This document shows positions 35,053 through 47,945 of a DNA stretch of 64,000 bases, piece after piece (positions within the stretch are counted from its first letter, which is position 1; every line of letters starts with the position of its first letter). Under the pieces are notes generated by a model, which had not been told where the DNA came from, made no database searches, and saw nothing but the letters and a program-made list of their open reading frames with translations. Position numbers and translations under genes: made by a program. The stretch spans positions 18,962,501-19,026,500 of the forward strand of contig NW_024467106.1 of NCBI RefSeq assembly GCF_017591425.1, given 5' to 3'. The DNA comes from Ochotona curzoniae (lineage: Eukaryota; Chordata; Mammalia; Lagomorpha; Ochotonidae).

Positions 35053-35097
35053 ATGGCTGCCGCTTCTACTTCCACCCCTGTATTTTCACAGCCCCAG
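35053..35097 (+). CDS. LPAR1: LPAR1 first coding exon, codons 1-15
   Basis: This short coding segment reads MAAASTSTPVFSQPQ. It aligns without gaps to the first 15 residues of human LPAR1 as I remember them (MAAISTSIPVISQPQ). The start codon has G at -3 and G at +4, a good Kozak context. The segment ends exactly before a GTAAGG splice donor at 35098, in phase 0. The next codons are TTC ACA GCC ATG at 52012, matching the FTAM that follows in the family. LPAR1 is a plasma-membrane G-protein-coupled receptor for lysophosphatidic acid; this piece is the extreme extracellular N-terminus. It is too short for an ordinary ORF scan. Three of 15 residues differ from human, far more than in the next exon. 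Confidence 0.93.
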
Positions 35098-36049
35098 GTA
35101 AGGATTCAAACATAGGTCTGGGCTAATTATACTTCTGCCAGGTATTTAAGTTGAGTTTCAGAAAGCAAGTGTGTTTGACCCTAGGAATCATGTGTAACTT
35201 TCTCATTATCTTCTGGGTGGGTATTTACATAATAGTGCTTTTGTGAGTGAGGTGCCATTTAGTTCAGAAAGCAGCTGGAACAATGAACAATAGATTTTAG
35301 TGAGCTGGCCTCTGTTCGCTGGCAGCATGGGTTTTCAGACCTTAGGATTCTTGGCTGTGACCATAGGCATCCAGCTCCAAGTCAAGATAAATCACAAGTA
35401 AATCCTGTTGTTTTCCCTCTTTACTTTTTTGGATTTAATGAAATGCTCAAAATGAATATAATCTTCTAGAAATTTTTCTGAACTTGTCCTCTTTCTGTAA
35501 TCATTATTTTGCTTTGACCTGTTCTAGAAACTTGGACAACAAATGTGATTCCAGAAACTTCTGAATAGTAGTTCTATGAGATAAATCTTCTATTTAGGGA
35601 AGAGCAGTAATGTGGCAGGAACATTGTCTGTGTTCAGTTTCTTTTACAACCTGACGCATTTGAGTATTCCCTGGACTCTTGTGATTTTGGCAAGGTAGAT
35701 TGGTCTAGTGGGTCAGCAGACTTCAACGTCATAAAACTGCAGTTCACACCCATGCTGCTCTGAGGATTGGATAAAGAGCCTACTCAACACCAGTAACCTC
35801 TGTCGGTGTCAGTTTCCTGTGAGCCCACCTCACATGGTAGTCCATAGAGGAACTGGTGGAATATGAAGAAAGCATACAGTGGGACTTCAACAAGAATAAC
35901 CTCCATTTGTTCTTCCTTTATGTTCACTCTATCTCGAAAGTGACCTGTCAACCATGACAACCATTTTTAGGCCAGTGTTAACGAAACAAGTAATAAGGTA
36001 CTCAAAAAAGCCTGTGAAAAAATGAAATCAAAAGAGAAGCTCACTGGAG

Positions 36050-36352
36050 CCATCGTTGTGTTGCAGTGAATTTACCCGACACCTGCAGTGCAGTCCTTCC
36101 AAATCCAAGCACTAGGTCAAGTTCTGTCTCTGTGTCTGATCCAGATCCCCACTCATGTACCTGGTAAAACAGTAGGAGACGGCTCGAATATTCTGCCATT
36201 CATGTGGGAGACCCAGAAGGAATTCCAGACTCCTGGCTTTGATGTGGCCTGAGCCTGAATGTTGTGGCCATTTGGGGAATGGACTAGCAGGTAGAAGATC
36301 TTTCTCCATCTCTGCCTCTCTTGCTATCAGTCTGTTTTTCAAAGAAATAAGA
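36050..36352 (+). mobile_element. C-SINE, diverged
   Basis: Sense; 'catgtgggagacccagaagg', 'ccatttggggaatggactagc', and tail 'caaagaaataagag'. Confidence 0.78.
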
Positions 36353-36604
36353 GAGAGAGACTTACTTTGGTACCCCCCCCCCAAAAAAAAAACAACTTGC
36401 ATATTGAAAAAATAGAATATGCATTTTACTTACTTTTTTTGAAGTCCTATACCTTTGAGAAAGTGTAGTAATCACTAATGATAGAGTCTTAATGGTATAG
36501 GACAGTGAACCACATTTTGTTTAGTTTTCTAGGTAATAAAAATTTAGTATATGTTTCAGATATTGTTTGTGAGAGAAGCAGGGAAGAAAGAGGGACAAAG
36601 AGAT

Positions 36605-36893
36605 ATTTAAAATTTATATTTATTTTCATCCACTTGAGAGAGCGGGAAAGAGGTCTTCTATCTATTGATTCACTCCCCAATATTTGCAACAGTCAGGAAT
36701 GGGCCAGGCCAAACCTAGGGGCCCAGGTCTCCATCTGGGTATCTTACATAGGTGACAGGGACCCAGACTCTTGAGCTAATCCTCCTGGATGCAAATCTGG
36801 AAGTGGGTCAAAAGTGGAAGAGTTGGAACTTGAACCAGCACTCAGATTTCAGAGGCTGCACACTTGTTACAGCACAATACCTGCTCCACAAAG
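36605..36893 (-). mobile_element. C-SINE, diverged
   Basis: Antisense; 'tttatatttattttcatccac', 'caatatttgcaacagtcagg', and head 'gcacaatacctgctcc'. Confidence 0.78.
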
Positions 36894-38139
36894 GAGTATT
36901 TTTGCTCCCTTTGCTGTACGTGAGTACTTTTTCCTGTAGAAAGACAAGGGTGTTCTATCATACAGATAACATTCTTGTGGTTCATTAATTTTCCTGGTCT
37001 TCTTTGCCAACATGTTTGGTATTATCTCTATCCTGTCTGTTTCTCTTTTAGCAAAGGAATCATTCCCTTTTTGACACCTCATTACTTTGGTTGTTTAGTT
37101 CCCTCAGTCTCAATATTTTTTATTGCTGTTGTTCTTGGCTTTTGCTTCTTCTTTTTTAAATTTGTGTTCCAGAGAAACAAAAACAAAGAGATTTCATGTC
37201 TAATACCTGAGGTCACCACTTGAAAGTCGCTATAACTATTTCCATATACTGACTGAGTTAAAGTACCAACTATCTAAATTCCTCAATGAAGTGAGTTAGG
37301 CCCCAGGGCAGATTTTGTGTGCATGGCATTTTAGCATCTCAGCGTCACTGCTGCCGCTTACCCTCACGTCCAATAGTATCATCTTATCTTGTAAGCTTCT
37401 TTATTATACACATTACTTTCAGCTGGTGAGTAATGGGAATACTTTCGCATGATTCATTACATTAAAATGTTTAACACCACCCAAAGTAGTAAGAGGTCAT
37501 GCTGACTAGAAACATTGGGAGAAATGTGTACTCCTGTGAGTCTTTTAGGGGTGCTTTGGTAATATTCATGACAATTATGTACCTTCCTACCTTCTCTGCT
37601 TCTGTCTTGGTATCTGCTTTAGAAAATCACTCAAACAATTGCCCTAAAGGGGATGTGTAAATATATTTACACAAAACTTTTTGAATATTCAACAATGGAA
37701 AACATGTACATTCAGGCATGTGGATTTAATTGAAATACCCGGCAGTAGTTAAACAGTGAGGGTATCAACACAACTCTAATGCTCCGAAGTATCCTATGGA
37801 TACACAGCAAAGCAGAATGGGGAATAATACTTACAGGAAGATAGTGTTAACTGCAAAGAAAGACCATGTGTTTTTAGAGACAGACATACGGTACATTAAT
37901 GAAAATGCCTAGTGAACAATCTATAGTACACAGGCTTAATGGAATAATAGTACCTGCAAGAGGGCCAGAGTTGGATATAGGAAAATGAAAAAAAATCCCT
38001 CCAAAGCTTAACCATATCAAAAAAAAAATCTTTTGATATATCATTCTTTTCATTAGGGTGAATTTAAATTTAATTAAAAATTTTCTCCTTGAAAAGCATA
38101 TGGGAAAAAAGTCAAACATTAGTGCAAGATGCATGTGCA
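36894..38139. other. Unrecognised non-coding sequence
   Basis: No gene. 37660-37860 may be an old LINE fragment. The 145-codon - strand ORF at 37874-38311 overlaps a MIR and is not supported as a gene. Confidence 0.45.
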
Positions 38140-38332
38140 TGGGCCATGTAGTCACACTGCCTGACTTGAAATCTTGGCTGCAACATTTACTAAGTGGGCT
38201 AATGGGGAGGTATTCACTTCTCAGGGCTTCTGGGTCCTCATCTGCAAAATGAGCAGTGGAATATTGAAAGCAACCTCCTAGTCTTGTTTTAAAGATAAAA
38301 TGAGATGACACATGTAAAACTTTACATTAGTT
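38140..38332 (+). mobile_element. MIR SINE
   Basis: 'acttgaaatcttggctgcaac', 'cttctgggtcctcatctgc', and 'aaaatgag' then 'gataaaatgagatgacaca' give the MIR core and 3' part in sense orientation. Confidence 0.8.
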
Positions 38333-38339
38333 TACGTTA

Positions 38340-38638
38340 GCATTGTGGTATAGTGGATCAGACTGCTTCCTGCTAGGCTTATAGCTAATATGAGTGTTAG
38401 TTTGATTCCAGGCTGCTCCATGTCTGATCCAATTCCCTGTTAGCGATCATTCAAAAAACAAAAAGATGGCTCAGGTAGCTGGGCTTCTATTACTGATTCC
38501 TACTTTGGGTCTGTCCTAAGCCATTATGGCTATCTGGGGAGTACATCAGCAAAATGAAAGATTCACTGTTTCTCATACTCTACTTGTCTCTATAACTTTG
38601 ACTTTTGAAGGAATAAATCTTAAAGAAAAAAAAAAAAG
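38340..38638 (+). mobile_element. Old C-SINE
   Basis: Sense; begins 'ttagcattgtggtatagtgg' and has 'ctgatccaattccctgttagc', 'atggctatctggggagtac', and tail 'gaataaatcttaaagaaaaa'. Confidence 0.8.
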
Positions 38639-38699
38639 GAAAACTTAGGTTAGTGGCTGCCCATCCATATTCAGCAAGTACTCTAGCCAGCCCCAGGAA

Positions 38700-39060
38700 A
38701 CCAGAATAAATAAGACAGCTAAGGCTTTTTCCTTGGCAGAATTGAGAAGTGGATGGGAGATAGAAAAGGAAGCGTGCAGTTGTAATGCTGTGTCGCAGAT
38801 CCTGTGATGTAGGATAGATGGGTGTTGTAGCAGGAAAGCTGGAACGCCCAGAAAAAACCTGGAGCATCAGGAAAGGTTCCTGAAGGAACAGCACGAGGCT
38901 GGGAGCTGACGAATGAATGCGAGTTACTTAGGGAACAACAAGGGAAGAGCTTTAGTGAATGACAGGTGTCACAAAGGGAGAGAGAACGCAGTGTTGAGGA
39001 TTGAGTTCATGGTGGTTGCGGTGTGGCAAGGATTGTAGACAGTGATGTCTGCAGAGCTAA
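38700..39060 (+). mobile_element. Ancient L2-like relic
   Basis: 'aataagacagctaaggctttt', 'aggaaaggttcctgaaggaac', and 'gggagctgacgaatgaatg' follow the internal L2-type repeat order. Strongly diverged. Confidence 0.4.
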
Positions 39061-41084
39061 CTTTGGTTCACAAGGACTAAAGTTTCAGGCATTTTGTGAG
39101 TCATCTGACTTTCAAGCTGTTAGCTTGAAATTGGTCACATAGAATATTTATGCTAAAGAATTTGGCAAATGCAAAAACTATTGCAGGACAATCATAAGAG
39201 AAGCTCAAGAGGGCCTCATGACCTATGTTATTGAACCTTGGTCAAAGAGAAGCCTGTGTAGTAAACTTAGAGATTACTCACGCTTGGGAGTCTTGAGTTT
39301 TGACAGTTATGTTGAGCAAGTTTGTGCACTGTTGTCAGTTGCAGTAGTTGAGTTCCATTAATATCTCTATGTGAGAATGAAGGTGACTTCTGGTAGTTGG
39401 GGAACTAATAGCCCAAATACAGAGTGAGCTGAAAGCTGGCACGCTAGAACAAAGGGAGAGGAAATTTATGCTTCTAGAGAGAGTTGATCATCGGATCACT
39501 CCCAGGTTCCAGAGGAACCTCCTGATGTTACACCAGCTTGTCACATGTGATTTATTCAGTCAGATTGTAGTCCAAGGCTAACTTGCCCTTGCTGCAAAGC
39601 AGGGCTAGTATCTTCTCTACTATTACTAACTTTTCACAGGTTCAGAGACGCAGAAATTATTTAAGTCCAGCATCTCCTTAGGCAAAGTCTAATAAGCTAT
39701 TCATTCAATCAGCTCAGCGTGGTGCTGTCTGGCAGGAGAATTTACCTTCTTCTGAGTGAATCCAGGGATCTCTGTAAAGATAAACTCACATTTAAGTGTG
39801 AAAGCCTGACGATCTTTTTCTAAAACAAACAAAAAACACACAATTTTTTAAGCTGTTGGTTTTGTTTGTTCCTCTATTCACTTGGTAACAAAGACCATAT
39901 TTTGCCTAATCAAGGCTGCCTAATACTAGATATAAAGTAATTAATATGAAGAAATAGCCAGTGATTGTTTCAAACAGGAATAGGGAAGAAAGCATTCATT
40001 GTCACTCCTGCTGGGATCACTGTTTAGTTAGTGAAAGATACGCCTTGTGGTTTGAAGTGGGACAAGTTGGTATGCTCTGCCTTGCTCTTGCCTGCGCTGC
40101 AACAGGCACTTTTGTTCTCTCAAGCTGGGAGGACACCTCCTTCTCTCTAAGCTAGGTGAACTCCCAGGCGAAACTGGACCAGCAGCTGCAAGAAAACTCT
40201 GTGTTTGGAACCGATTTGCAGCTATGCTAGTCTGGACACTGATAAACAGCTTCCTTGGGATAAGGAAGCTCCAAGGATTTATTCAGAGACAGGAATCTGC
40301 TCCTCAGTTAAGGTCATGTGCTTATATTCTGCACAACCTGGAGAGAAGTGAATGGGAGAGGCAAGCAAAAAAACAAAAACAAAAAAACCCACCCAAAACA
40401 ACAACAACAACAGCCTCAACCTGGCACTCTCAATGGCCACTTTTCTTTTTCTAGAACTGTTCAACTTTAATTATGACTGCTCAGGTTGCTGTGAGCGGAA
40501 TTTGGAATAAAAGGTTTGCTGTGTTTATTGGAAGGATAAATGACTTGATTACTTTAATGGGTGATGGGGTTTCTCTCAAACCCAGCTGAGAAGGACTAGA
40601 TACCAGAGTAGGTGCTTGATACTTCTCTGTGATCCCAAATAGAACGGCTCTTCCATCAGAGTTTTACAAGGTGTCTCATTTGCTCTGTCATTTACTAAGT
40701 GTTCATTTTAGTTTTAACCCAAGGACATAGATATTTTGATACTTCCAAGTGATTTTCTGCAGCGTCTAATTAAAGGTGAGAATTTGGGTAGATCTTCAAT
40801 GTGTTAATTAACTATTCCTCTGATTCTTATCCCTAGTAGTCTAATAAAAGGTGGTTGGCCTCTACATGTCTATTGTAAGGCAGATTTTTGGAACATTGTT
40901 TCCTATAGATTCTTTCAAAAACTTTGTCATTTTTCCAAAATCTTTGTTTTAGAAAGTTATTTTCTGCTATTAGAGAATAGTTATTTTGGATCAAAGATAC
41001 TGTTCCTATTTTTGGAGAAAGGAGTATTTTAAATTAAATCCCTAATATCTTGTCATCTCATCTTAACCTTCATAAACAATATTT
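39061..41084. other. Unrecognised sequence with (CAA)n/A-rich tract
   Basis: No gene. 40367-40412 is an A-rich run passing into (CAA)n, possibly a decayed retroposon tail. Confidence 0.45.
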
Positions 41085-41260
41085 ATCTCTAAATAATCAT
41101 TTGCTTATGTAATCACGATACCATTATCACATTTAGCAAAATGAAAACATTTAATAATATTTTATGTTCAATTTGGGCATTTCTCCAGTGGCTTTTCTGC
41201 AACATGTTTTTGTAGTTAATTTTGTTTCTGCGTTGTCATTTTAAAAAAACCTGTTGATCA
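41085..41260. mobile_element. Probable ancient L1 3' relic
   Basis: 'aatcacgataccattatcac', 'tttgggcatttctccagtgg', and 'ttgtagttaattttgtttctg' follow an old L1M 3' segment in order. Confidence 0.4.
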
Positions 41261-42520
41261 GATCAGTGTACTCTTCGGTATAGGTTATTAGAAGCAACCC
41301 TGTTCCTCTGCCTTTATACATTATATAAGGAAGTAGGTTGAAATCATAGCCAGACTATTTCACCACTGAAGAACACACACAAAAAAGGGTGTTAAGTGAA
41401 GGTTCTGATGTAAAGGAATTAATATTGCAGCTGGGGTTGCAGTAGCAAATGAGTCTTTAAAGATAGGGGTTGTGTATATATAAATATATATATTTGATAG
41501 TGCTTTCCAGCTGACATGCGGACAGACATATATTTCCATACAATGAATAATATGTGGTCTGGCTTTCACTAGCATGGAGCTGAGAAAAGAGAATGCACAG
41601 TTTAAATCCATGTCCACTGTGGTTCACATTTAGGCTATTGTATACCAAAGCTAGGAGATCTTTCAGTGCAGCATCTGTTGCAGTTCTGTTCTTTAATCTG
41701 TAGGATCCAAATCATATGCACTGAGCTCACAAGTTTAAATGGCAAAACACGCGCTAAGTGCTGCGTACAGTATCAACCCTCTAATAGATACCAGGCATAC
41801 ATACATTCCTTCTGCTTACCCTATGCTTACCCTAGGAGTTCTTTATAGGGGAAAGTGCTTATTGCTCCATATGGTCTGTGTATATGATATGCATGTGGTA
41901 TGCCAGGAGGCCCATCAGAGGAAAGTCAACTTAGATAAACACTTTGTAGAAAACTCCAGTGTCTTGCCAGGAATAAATGCATGTGCAGATAAACACTGAA
42001 ATGTCTGACTGACTCCATCCTGAACCATGTTTCTATTAGAAATAAGATTTGTTCTCATATTGCAATTTAAATTCATCTATGCTCCTTTTGTGTTTATAAA
42101 CTCAGACAAAGTTTGAGAGAATATCCTGGTTTGGAATCTGAGAGCACACTTTGAATTTTCTTTTCATAACACAAAATTGTACAGGGGCATCTAGGGTAAG
42201 CCACAAATGATACCTTTATGTTTATTTTTTCTTTTTAATGCAGCCTTTTAAATTGGTTTACTCTTTCATGATTAATGGAACTAGTTTTTTTTTTTCTTAC
42301 CCTTCAGAGTGTGGCCTTCGTCTTACTGCCAGCTCTGGTGCTGCTTCCCCTTTTAACGCTCCTAGTTTCTTCAGCTACTTCCTTTTGAACTTTTGTTCCA
42401 TCTTTTCTGTGAGAAAGCACCAAGGTGGGACAACGACCAGATTTTTTTTTTTTTAAACATAACCATAGAGGCTATGTGAGTTCTGCCTTTTGAGACCTGT
42501 GCCTTGCTATAGTAAGACTG
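41261..42520. other. Unrecognised non-coding sequence
   Basis: Contains a short (TA)n-rich run at 41473-41493. No gene or repeat family recognised. Confidence 0.4.
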
Positions 42521-42521
42521 T

Positions 42522-42524
<3 letters not shown>

Positions 42525-42579
<55 letters not shown>
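42525..42579. repeat. (AC)n microsatellite, about 27 units
   Basis: Uninterrupted AC dinucleotides for 55 bases; probably polymorphic. Confidence 0.95.
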
Positions 42580-42582
<3 letters not shown>

Positions 42583-43599
42583 GCAAGCCAAACCAATCAA
42601 ACAAACAATAAGCTGCTTTTGCTGGGGCTTGGTAGTGATACTGCCTTTGGGTGATTGCGTAGCTTCGTTTGCCTTTCAGTTAAACTTGCCCTGTTTCACA
42701 AGGGATTGTCTTGAGCAGGCTGGGACTAGGAGAGAAGTGAAAGTGCAGATACCCCCACGGAGAGGAGGGCTATGGAGCAGAGCAGTTTCTGAAAGCTTGA
42801 GTTGCCAGTAAAATAACTTTTGAGGATGCAGATGATTGTTAGAAGAAACCGAGTCCTGCAGGAAGGATAGTAGGTAGAGCTGTTGAAGAATTAGGTGACT
42901 GCTTCATCCCGAAGTCACAATGCCCAGCAGGTTAGCACTTACAGGAGCTTGCACCAGCCATCAGAGGGAAGTGTTGGAATTTTAATTCCGGCCTGGAAGG
43001 AAGAGCTATTCATTTGAAGTAAAGTGTGCATCACAATTACATATTCTCCAACTTGGTTTAATTCCAACTTAACTTCAACTTAATTTAATTCTGTTGCAGT
43101 TGATAAGGTTACTGTAGAAAGTGGCAGAAACAGTGAGGGCAGGATGACTCGAGTAGAGAAGAACTTGGGATTCAACAGTCATGTTCAGGTAGATTCCACT
43201 TCTGTGAAATATGGCAGGGTGGAGAGACTTAGCTGCTGATTATCTGATTGTCCCAGGCAATGTTGAATCATGTATGTGGCTGTCAACTCTAGGTTAGTGG
43301 AGGGGGAGAAGTGAGATGGCAAATGATAGGGAAATCACTGGGTCTGAAGATCACAATTATCAGTCATAACATAACATTTCCCTCTTTCAAATGATTTTAC
43401 TTAAAATTCTTACAGGTGCTTTCTGCATAAATTATTTCCTAAAATTATTCAAATTGCTCTTGAGGTTAGTAATACTAAATTCTGGTTTTCTTTTTTTTTG
43501 TTTTATATTTATTGCTCTCACCAAGCCAGTTACCACAAGCAAAAGTAGGCAATGACTGTAAAAACAAAAAGAAACAGGAATCAGTGGTGTTGCAGTATG
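42580..43599. other. Unrecognised non-coding sequence
   Basis: No gene. 43290-43380 weakly resembles an L1 3' UTR but is not called. Confidence 0.4.
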
Positions 43600-43890
43600 A
43601 TGAGCTGGGCTGCTGCAAGGGCTGCCTCAGTCTCCCAAGAAACGATAATTCAAATCCTGGCTTTTGCTTGTGACCTAGCATCCTGCTAATGCGTCCAAGG
43701 AGCCAACAGATCGTGGTTCAAGATTTTGGGCTCCTGCCATCCATATGGAAGAGCTGGTAACGTACAGAGCTCCTGGATTTTGCTTGGCCTTGGTCACTGG
43801 GGCACTTTGGGCAAGTGGATTAGTTTCCAGCAGATGAAAAAGAAAATAACTATTCTTCCAAAATGAAGAAAAACAACAAATAAAAAGGGG
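43600..43890 (+). mobile_element. Old C-SINE
   Basis: Sense; 'gacctagcatcctgctaatgc', 'gggctcctgccatccatatgg', and 'actttgggcaagtggattag'. The tail is degraded. Confidence 0.7.
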
Positions 43891-45124
43891 ACACACAATG
43901 CTGGCTTGTTATATTTCCAAAGTTATACTAACCTATGCACAGAATGGGCCAGTGCTAAGGAGTTTATTTGTCCGCCCAAGTGAGGCTGCATTTTAGAGAT
44001 GGAGTTTGCCTCTGAAGGTTGAAGTTCTCTGGGTTGTTGACTGCAGTTTCAGGAGAAAAGACATCAGAACAATAATAGGCTCAATCTTTACAAAAAGGGA
44101 GTGTTTTTCTCTCTGCTTTTCAGATGAGGAAACTAACATTTTCCTTCTTTCAAGTTGAATTAGCTTTGTTTTTTTATTTTAGTGAAATATGAGTCTTTCA
44201 ATCATAATAGTGTGTAGAGGGAATTACAGTTTAGTGTCTGAAATTTTAAGATTTTGATATATTTTTCTCAAATTTTTGCGCTTAATTTGATAATTAATCG
44301 CAGATATTATTGAAGCCCAATGTACTTCTTCGTATTTGCGTCTTCCTTTTCTAGACCGTATATTGATAATTATTTTCTTTATTAATGTATTTGGGGACAT
44401 ATATTTAGAAAAATGATAAACAATATACAGTAGATTTTACACATGATAGCATTCATGAGAATGGCATAAAGCATATATACCTGTGCCAATTGCCTTAATT
44501 ACCAACATCTAAAATTGTAGTTTGTTCATCTCAACTGCTTTTTTTATGCCTTTCTGAGCATATTGTAAGATAGCCACTGTCCAGTTGGTGAATATTTGTT
44601 TCTTCTAACATCTTAGGATTATGGAACAGTGGCAATGAAACTGCTTGAGGACCTCCTTTGGCACATGTGGGTTTTTTTTGATTCAGTTAGGATCTTTTAA
44701 TCTGTTATCTAACTATAGTGGTTTATGCCAAACTTTTTCAAAAATAATAATATTGGAATCATTCAAATATTACTGAACAATCAAAGCATATTATTTACTT
44801 TATGACAGTTTCAAGAATAAGTTTAAATATGCTGAAACCAAAACTGTCAAATTGAATAATTAGCTCTCTACAATTAGATGATTACTTTTGCTGTTACTCA
44901 GAGTGACAAACAGGAAGAAGGGATAAACATGTATAGAATGACTGTTTTATTTCTCGAGATTGGAATGACTGCTTTGTCAACTATGGATGCAGTAATATTT
45001 GTTAATTTTGCCTAAATTACCTCGTGCTGCAGTTTGTACTATCTTTGATTGATTGTAAGGTGTTTGTTTTTCCCCAAGTTGTCCTTTACACTTTTCTTTT
45101 CTATGAATTGCTTGAACACAGAGT
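43891..45124. other. Unrecognised AT-rich sequence
   Basis: No gene or nameable repeat seen. Confidence 0.4.
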
Positions 45125-45245
45125 TTTCACAAAGTTCATGGAAAATTCAATTCAAAGATAAAATTTATTTTTGTATAGAAAGAAGTCTTGACATTCATGT
45201 AGTCGTTTTCAAAACACTCCCTTTCCATGAACATATGAATCAATT
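45125..45245. repeat. Relic with inverted ends, possible DNA transposon (MITE-like)
   Basis: 'gttcatggaaa' at 45134-45144 is the exact reverse complement of 'tttccatgaac' at 45222-45232, about 77 bases apart. An A/T-rich body lies between, as in small terminal-inverted-repeat elements. I recall a common mammalian repeat with these ends but cannot name the family. Confidence 0.4.
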
Positions 45246-45499
45246 TCAAACTCTTTTTGCACCAGTAAATTTTTTAGTTAATTATTGCAAAGACTTTTAG
45301 AAGGATCCCCGTAATATCCTGCCTTTTCTTCTCTTCTTGCATCTCTGAGACTGGGTGGAGGGGCGGTATCTTACCTCTTTGGCATTTTAAATTTCTTGAC
45401 TTTTTGTACTTCATTGTATTCCTACTTTTAATTCACAAGTTCTTTTTTTAATTTTTCCTAAGAAACACCATGAGGACTTTTGAATAATTCCAGTATTTA

Positions 45500-45960
45500 G
45501 TCCTTAGGAACTGTGAATCTGCCAGCTTCTAGGGCAGAAGGCGGTCTTCAGATGAGGGTAAGGATTTTGAAATGGAGAAATTATCCTAGCTTGTTCCAGT
45601 GGGCTGGATTTCCCAAGGGCACTTTGGAGGTGGATGGGCAAGGACCAGTGTCAGAGTGGTGCAGAAGGAGGAGACTTCACTGCCATAACTGGTTTTTGAA
45701 TTTGGAAGGAGACCACGAGCCATGAAGTGTGGGCAACCTCTAGACATTAGTGTAAAGAGACTGGCTTTTCCCTGGAGCCTCTGGTAAGGAGCCCAGCTAT
45801 GTTTGTACCTTGATTGTTCCCAGTGATACGTATTTTTGGATTTGTGACATCCAGGACTGTGAGATAGGATGTTTATGCATTTAAACCACTAAGGTCAGTA
45901 ACAACTTGTCATAATAGATTTGGTGAAATAATGCAGTTTTCATGTAGCTTTTACATAATG
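45500..45960 (+). mobile_element. Ancient LTR-like relic
   Basis: 'agtgtcagagtggtgcagaagg', 'ggagaccacgagccatgaag', 'gtgggcaacctctaga', 'ccctggagcctctggtaagg', 'gacatccaggactgtgagat', and 'aaaccactaaggtcagtaac' follow, in order, the 3' part of an old mammalian LTR (MaLR/ERVL-like). Family uncertain; no coding capacity. Confidence 0.5.
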
Positions 45961-46530
45961 GCTTTTTATCTTTTCCGTGGTTAATACTTTCCCACAGCAC
46001 ACAGGGGACAGAAATTAGAAAATATCTTATCGTTTAATATTTTCCTTTCTTCTTTTGTTTCTCCTCTATTCTCTTCCCAAAATCTGTTCTGGGATGAGAT
46101 GTCTTTTGCTCTTCAGGGTGGTCCTCTCCTGCATCGCTTCTTCTGGTTGCCTCCTCTTGACAGCCATGGCTATCTTACCGCCTATAATTCAGTTGTGCAG
46201 AGAGAGAATCAAATTTAGCTACGTGTTGTGGATTTTGTGCCAGAGCCCCTGGAGTCCTGAGTGAATAAGAAAGATGTTCCTGCTGCCCTTCTGATAACTG
46301 CTTCAGTCTTGCCAATTCTGCTCCACTTTGCCTGACCTACTGCTGTTTGCAAATGATACAAGAGATTGGACCCTTTGCTTACTCCTCTTCCACTAAATCT
46401 AGCTGAAATCTGCCTTGCTTTTTTCATGTATATTATAACCAACTATTTTAAATCCTAGTGCATTTCCATTCTTTTAACATTTAGCTAGTAGTGTACATAA
46501 AGTATAAAATTCCTATCTAGAATGCTCATA

Positions 46531-46868
46531 ATTTTTTTAAAGATTTATTTTATGTTTTTATTGAATAGTCAGATATATAAAGAGGAGGAGGGACAGAGAG
46601 GAAGATCTCCTGTTCATTGATTGACTCCCTAATCGGCCGCAAGGTTTGCAGCTGTGCCAATTCGAAGCCAGGAGTCAGGAGCTTCTTCTGGGTCTTCCAT
46701 GTGGATGCAGGGTCCCAAGGCTTTGGGCCATCCTTGACTGCTTTCCCAGGCCACAAGCAGGGAGCTGGATGGGAAGCGGTAGTTCCAGGATTAGAACCTG
46801 CCACCCATATGGGATCCTGGTGCATTCAAGGCGAGGACTTTAGCTGCTAGGCTACCATACCAGCCCCC
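46531..46868 (-). mobile_element. C-SINE
   Basis: Antisense, well preserved, from 'ttaaagatttattttatg' to 'accataccagccccc'. A short duplication 'ctcata' lies at 46525-46530 and 46869-46874. Confidence 0.92.
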
Positions 46869-46874
46869 CTCATA

Positions 46875-47849
46875 AAATTTTAAATTTGAGATAGATTGTA
46901 TATAGACAGAGATTCCATAATCTGAAAAATCTGAAATTCTCCAGAAATCTGATTTTTTTGAGTCTGAACTTGATGACACAATGGAAGATTCCACATGATA
47001 AAATTTTGTTTCATGCACAAAAGTTCCAGAAACATAGTAAAAGATTACCTTCAGCTAGGTGTGTTAGTTTTTTGTGAGAGATAAGTGGGTTTGCTGTTTA
47101 GATTTGGTTTTATCCCAAAAACATCACATTATATTTTTGCAAATGGATGAGATTCAGCCTGCAGCTGCAGTTAGTTCAGTTGTATCATTATACAGATGAG
47201 GAAGCTGAAGTTCAAAAAGCCAGTTTGTTATATCATTAAAGAGGATGGTTTTAGAATGTACCAACTTTTTTTGAGTGAAAAGTAATGGCATATTTATTTG
47301 ACACATATGATGGCATTAGAGAAAAATCTGTCAGCTTTATTCTTCTAAACACTGAAAGAATTTATTTTTTTTTTTTAATTTTGCCACCCTTAATTTGGTG
47401 GTTTTTCTGTCTGGGGAGGGCTAAGAAGTTGCAGATATCTAGGCTTAAATTTGCTGATAATTAGGATTCAGAAGTTGAAATATTATGAAACCAGAAAGTT
47501 TTACACTTGTATTTATACTGTCTTACAAAAAAGAAACTTGAAAAGTTGAGAATTATCTGTAATATTATAGCCAATATATTTAATAGCTAATCTGTCTTAA
47601 AATTGATGTTATACAGCAATGAACAAGAAAGCTAGAATATTGGAGATGTGCAATTTATTTAGCAATCATTATTTAATATATAATATGTGAAGTGTTATTG
47701 TAGGAAAACTGTAGGAAACTATGGGAGGAATCATGTTAGCAACATTTGGAGGAATGACTAGAAAGAATAATCCTTCATGTGAAAAATGGAGCTGCTCCTA
47801 GAAGCTGAAATTATTGATTCTGGATAAGTCAGAAAACTTACTTGGAGTC
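46875..47849. other. Unrecognised non-coding sequence
   Basis: No gene. A short 'cagatgaggaagctgaagttc' at 47194 may be the trace of a MIR. Confidence 0.4.
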
Positions 47850-47945
47850 CAACCAAATGTACCAAAACAGAAATGATTGGGGCGCAGTCAGCAATCTGTT
47901 TTACAAACCCTGAAGGTGATACTGATGCAGGAAATGACTGATTCT
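47850..47945 (+). mobile_element. MER5-type fragment
   Basis: 'ggggcgcagtcagcaatctg', 'ttttacaaaccctgaaggtg', and 'atactgatgcagg' match the right half of MER5-type elements. Confidence 0.5.

Noticed and set aside
37874..38311. 145-codon - strand ORF
   Set aside because: About half of it is the antisense of a MIR SINE; no domain is recognised.
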